Assembly: GCA_964571765.1 (NCBI GenBank)
Contig: CAZNDH010000053.1
Span: 1-8,214 of the forward strand
Direction: 5' to 3'
From: ZC4RG35 sp964571765
GTDB lineage: Bacteria; Actinomycetota; Acidimicrobiia; Spongiisociales; ZC4RG35
DNA length: 8,214 bases
How positions within the stretch are numbered: the first letter of the stretch is position 1; every line of letters starts with the position of its first letter. The notes below the pieces were generated by a model. That model saw only the letters and a list, made by a program, of their open reading frames with translations. It searched no databases and had not been told where the DNA came from. The translations under genes and the position numbers were made by a program. Below, in pieces: positions 5,715 through 8,214 of the stretch.

Positions 5715-6546
5715 CCGGATCTGAGTCGAACAGGTCGGGGTTCTCCTCGACGAAAGAGCGTCCCGCTGCCTCCGCGCCGGGCCAAAGCCGGGCGGCTTCC
5801 GGGTCGTCCAGACCGAACACCAGGTGCAGCTCGCTGAGAAAGGCATCCCGGTCGGGAATCAACCAGCGTCTCACCCGGTCGGGATGGACCGTGGAGCGCA
5901 CCGTGTTGCGGAGCACCTCTACCCGATCGTCTCGGTGGATCTGGGCAGTGAAGGTCTGGGTGAACCCCGAGTCGGGGCTGGTCGCAAGGTAGGCACACCG
6001 GGTGACAAGCAGGTCGTCCTCGGCAGGCTCCAGGGTGAAGTCGTAGGTGAGGCCCCCGGCGTTTCGGTGGGTGTGGAACCTCCACCATCCATCACCGAGA
6101 TCCTCGAGTGCCATCTCGAACCCTCGCTGACCGAAGCTCCCCTCGACCATCAGCGTCGGCTCGAAGAGCCCGTCACCGAATCCGACGTCGGCGAGCCACC
6201 TCTCTCCGTCGGCTTCCACCAGTAGCGCCAGATGATTGCCCATCGATTGCTCACCCCGGACCCGGCGCTCCACCCCGGCCGCCAGCCGGGTCACCGGGAA
6301 GCCGATGGCACCCAGCGCCCAACCCAACAGACCGTTCATCTCGTAGCACCACCCTCCCCGCCGGCCGGTCACCAACTTGTCGAAGATCCTCACCGGGTCG
6401 AGGTCGACTCTCCTCCCCAGGAGGACGTCGATGTTCTCAAAGGGGATCGACTGGAGGTGGCGACGGTGGACCGCGCGCAGGGTCTCGACTCCGCGGACCG
6501 CCTCACCGCGGTGGCCGATGCGCTCGAGGTAGGCCTCGAGGTTCAT
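5671..6546 (-). CDS. nat: Arylamine N-acetyltransferase
   Basis: A 291-residue member of the NAT family, which moves acetyl or other acyl groups from CoA to arylamines, hydrazines or related acceptors through a Cys-His-Asp triad. The triad is visible: C67 in RGGWCYEMN (63-71), H105 in NHLALLV, and D120 in LADVGFGD, spaced as in the Salmonella enzyme (C69, H107, D122). PFEN at 35-38 is also conserved. Length is near the family norm of 270-285, with a slightly long Pro/Arg-rich C-terminus (TPPGRPARGRGLR). That tail lies in the 44-bp overlap with the convergent fusion gene. The ATG at 6546 follows the sigma gene by 22 bp without a strong Shine-Dalgarno, so co-transcription is likely. The physiological acceptor cannot be told from sequence; xenobiotic detoxification or an anabolic acyl transfer are both possible. 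Confidence 0.94.
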   Translation of the reverse strand: MNLEAYLERIGHRGEAVRGVETLRAVHRRHLQSIPFENIDVLLGRRVDLDPVRIFDKLVTGRRGGWCYEMNGLLGWALGAIGFPVTRLAAGVERRVRGEQSMGNHLALLVEADGERWLADVGFGDGLFEPTLMVEGSFGQRGFEMALEDLGDGWWRFHTHRNAGGLTYDFTLEPAEDDLLVTRCAYLATSPDSGFTQTFTAQIHRDDRVEVLRNTVRSTVHPDRVRRWLIPDRDAFLSELHLVFGLDDPEAARLWPGAEAAGRSFVEENPDLFDSDPVTPPGRPARGRGLR

Positions 6547-6568
6547 CGCCGAGTTCGAGCTGGTCGGC

Positions 6569-7348
6569 TCAGCCCCATGCCGGGTCGCCGAGCCGATTGC
6601 GCAGCGACATCATGGTCTTGGCGTGGATCTGGCAAACCCTCGACTCGGTCACGCCGAGGACGTCGCCGATCTCGGCCAGGGTCATCCCTTCGTAGTAGTA
6701 CAGGGTGACCACGAGGCGGTCCCGTTGGGGGAGCCGGTTGATGGCATCGACCAGGCCACGCCGCGTCTCCTCGGCCTGGAAGGCCATCTCCGGTGAGATT
6801 CCGCCAGGGTCGGCGAGCATCTCACCCATCGAGGTCTGGGAATCACCGGTAACGAACTCGTCGAGCGCCGCCATCCCCGAGCGGCCGATCTCGGCCAAGG
6901 CGTCGTGCAGCTCATGGATGTCCATCTCGATGTGAGCCGCCAACTCGTCCTCGGTGGGGTTCCGTTGCAGCTTGTGCTCCAGCTCGGCGATCCCAGTCTC
7001 GATACGGCGCGCCCGGGAGCGGACGGAGCGGGGCACCCAATCGAGGGCCCGGAGCTCGTCGAGGATGGCTCCCTTGATCCGGTTGATGGCGTAGGTCTCG
7101 AACTTGAAGCCGCGGTCGGGCTCGAACTTGTCGATGGCGTCGATCAACCCGAACAGTCCATAGCTGGCCAGGTCGTTCTGGTCGACCGAACGGGGCAATC
7201 CGGCGCCGACACGGCCGGCGACATACTTCACCAGAGGCGAGTAGTGGAGGATGAGACGCTCCCTGACCCCGGGGTCGCCGGATTCCTTGAACCGCACCCA
7301 CAGAGCCTCGACCTGGGTCTGCTCAGGCTCGTGGATGACTTCGCTCAT
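6569..7348 (-). CDS. whiG: RNA polymerase sigma factor of the WhiG/FliA (sigma-28) family
   Basis: A 259-residue group 3 sigma factor. Region 2 spans about 36-105 and includes YSPLVKYVAGRVGAGLP, the DLASYGLFGLIDAIDKFEP core-binding helix and KFETYAINRIKGAILDELR. The DWVPRSVR block (103-110) leads into region 3. Region 4 (about 203-250) has LYYYEGMTLAEIGDVLGVTE and SRVCQIHAK, the helix-turn-helix that reads the -35. These motifs are typical of Streptomyces WhiG and bacterial FliA. Whether it drives motility, sporulation-like development or another regulon is not visible here; no flagellar or anti-sigma gene is in the window. GAGGG lies 6 nt before the ATG, and the start overlaps the end of the recombinase gene by 26 bp. 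The whiG name is by family and gene neighbourhood; fliA is the alternative. Confidence 0.92.
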   Translation of the reverse strand: MSEVIHEPEQTQVEALWVRFKESGDPGVRERLILHYSPLVKYVAGRVGAGLPRSVDQNDLASYGLFGLIDAIDKFEPDRGFKFETYAINRIKGAILDELRALDWVPRSVRSRARRIETGIAELEHKLQRNPTEDELAAHIEMDIHELHDALAEIGRSGMAALDEFVTGDSQTSMGEMLADPGGISPEMAFQAEETRRGLVDAINRLPQRDRLVVTLYYYEGMTLAEIGDVLGVTESRVCQIHAKTMMSLRNRLGDPAWG

Positions 7349-8210
7349 AGGTGTCCCTCAGGTGACGCCGGGTAACGGCAGTGTAGATCTGAGTGGTAGC
7401 CAGATCGCTGTGACCTAGTAGATCCTGGACTGTGCGGAGGTCGGCGCCACCTTCGAGGAGGTGGGTGGCGAAGCTGTGGCGGACGGCATGGGGGAAGGTG
7501 GCCAGGTGCCGTTCGACTACTCTACGGGCCCCCCTGGCCCTCAGAGGTCCCCCCCGCACACCGACCCAGAGGTGCCGCGCCGCCTCCGGTCCCGCCAGGA
7601 CCGGGCGACTGCGCAGGAGATATGCATCAAGGGCGTCTCTGGCCGGTCGGCCCACCGGGACCAGGCGCCTCTTGGCGCCCTTCCCGGTGACGACGATGGT
7701 CTCGGATCCCACGTCATCGAGGTTCATGGACACCAGTTCGGAGATACGCATTCCGGTGGCATAGAGCATCTCGATCAGTGCCTTGTCCCTCAGCCCTGGT
7801 GGGCTCGAGGTGTCGATGGACTCGATGGCATCGGCCACGGTGCGTGCCGGGAGAGCGTGGGGCAGCGACCGGCTCAGCTTGGGCCGCTTCACCCCGTCCA
7901 GAGGGTTCGCCTCCCAGTCTCCCCGCTTGATCCCATCGGCGTAGAAGGCGCCGACCGCGGAGGACTTGCGGGTCAGCGAGCGACGGGCGTAGCCCCGGGT
8001 ATCGAGGAAGGCGAGGAAGCGGCGGGCCACGGTCCGATCCACACCGGTGACCGAGTCGATCCCGGTGCGGTCGCAGTAGTCGAAGAACTGGGCAAGGTCA
8101 CGGCGGTAGGCGGCCACGGTGTGCGGAGACAGTCGCCTCTGCTCGGCGAGCCGACCCAAGTAACGCTCGACCGCCGGCCGGGCCCACCCCGGGATCTCGG
8201 GGATGGTCAC
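7323..8210 (-). CDS. xerC: Site-specific tyrosine recombinase, XerC/XerD type
   Basis: A 295-residue protein, the usual Xer length. XerC and XerD resolve chromosome dimers at dif during division. The N-terminal SAM-like DNA-binding domain covers about 10-90 (LSPHTVAAYRRDLAQF at 27-42). The catalytic domain carries every active-site residue: R155 (ATGMRISEL), K177 (TGKGAKRR), H241 and R244 (PHAVRHSFATHLLEGG), H267 (LLGHSDL) and the nucleophile Y276 (TQIYT). The C-terminus ends SHPRA, typical of Xer proteins. The name xerC rests on position, since actinobacterial xerC lies near the rpsB operon; sequence alone cannot separate C from D. The start is GTG at 8210, but the frame stays open to the window edge so an upstream start is possible. 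It overlaps the sigma gene start by 26 bp. Confidence 0.92.
   Translation of the reverse strand: MTIPEIPGWARPAVERYLGRLAEQRRLSPHTVAAYRRDLAQFFDYCDRTGIDSVTGVDRTVARRFLAFLDTRGYARRSLTRKSSAVGAFYADGIKRGDWEANPLDGVKRPKLSRSLPHALPARTVADAIESIDTSSPPGLRDKALIEMLYATGMRISELVSMNLDDVGSETIVVTGKGAKRRLVPVGRPARDALDAYLLRSRPVLAGPEAARHLWVGVRGGPLRARGARRVVERHLATFPHAVRHSFATHLLEGGADLRTVQDLLGHSDLATTQIYTAVTRRHLRDTYERSHPRA
7355..7359 (-). promoter_or_regulatory. Shine-Dalgarno for the sigma factor gene
   Basis: The minus strand reads GAGGG, 6 nt before ATG 7348, and lies inside the 3' end of the recombinase gene. It supports the chosen start despite the 26-bp overlap. Confidence 0.55.
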
Positions 8211-8214
8211 ATCG

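Noticed and set aside
4904..5992. A 362-codon plus-strand open frame in another frame of the fusion gene and antisense to nat
   Set aside because: Composition is Arg/Gly/Pro-rich as expected of a shifted frame of GC-rich coding DNA, and both overlapped genes have intact catalytic motifs.
1..8214. Search by eye for sigma-28 type promoters, CRISPR repeats, tRNA genes and insertion sequences
   Set aside because: No TAAA plus GCCGATAA pair, no regularly spaced repeats, no cloverleaf and no transposase other than the Xer recombinase were found.

Overview
The window is GC-rich and densely coded, with almost no intergenic space. Its gene order matches the conserved actinobacterial chromosomal block xerC - whiG-type sigma - (variable genes) - rpsB - tsf - pyrH - frr - cdsA - dxr. 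The high GC content, the sigma factor of the WhiG/FliA family beside xerC, and the absence of uppS between frr and cdsA all suggest an actinobacterium. It could be a deep-branching one (Acidimicrobiia-like), but that rank is inference from gene content only. All genes lie on the minus strand except one.

Reading along the minus strand from the right edge: a Xer tyrosine recombinase (8210-7323) overlaps by 26 bp a WhiG/FliA-family sigma factor (7348-6569). An arylamine N-acetyltransferase (6546-5671) follows 22 bp later. Convergent with it, on the plus strand, is a 543-codon gene (4083-5714). It fuses a full-length QueG-type epoxyqueuosine reductase to a full-length YbaK-type aminoacyl-tRNA deacylase. 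Its 3' end overlaps the acetyltransferase by 44 bp.

A 175-bp divergent intergenic region (3908-4082) rich in inverted repeats separates the fusion gene from the rpsB operon: S2 (rpsB), a short EF-Ts (tsf), UMP kinase (pyrH, TTG start), ribosome recycling factor (frr), CDP-diglyceride synthetase (cdsA, with a long acidic N-terminal extension) and the first codons of DXP reductoisomerase (dxr). These genes are packed with stop/start overlaps (TGATG, GTGA) or gaps of 1 to 13 nt, which implies one translationally coupled operon joining translation, pyrimidine, phospholipid and isoprenoid functions.

Most of the window is housekeeping. The most notable items are the QueG-YbaK fusion with a well-placed internal Shine-Dalgarno and ATG before its second domain, the structured rpsB leader, the CdsA acidic extension with a short internal repeat, and the short EF-Ts. 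No mobile elements, CRISPR arrays, tRNA or rRNA genes were seen.
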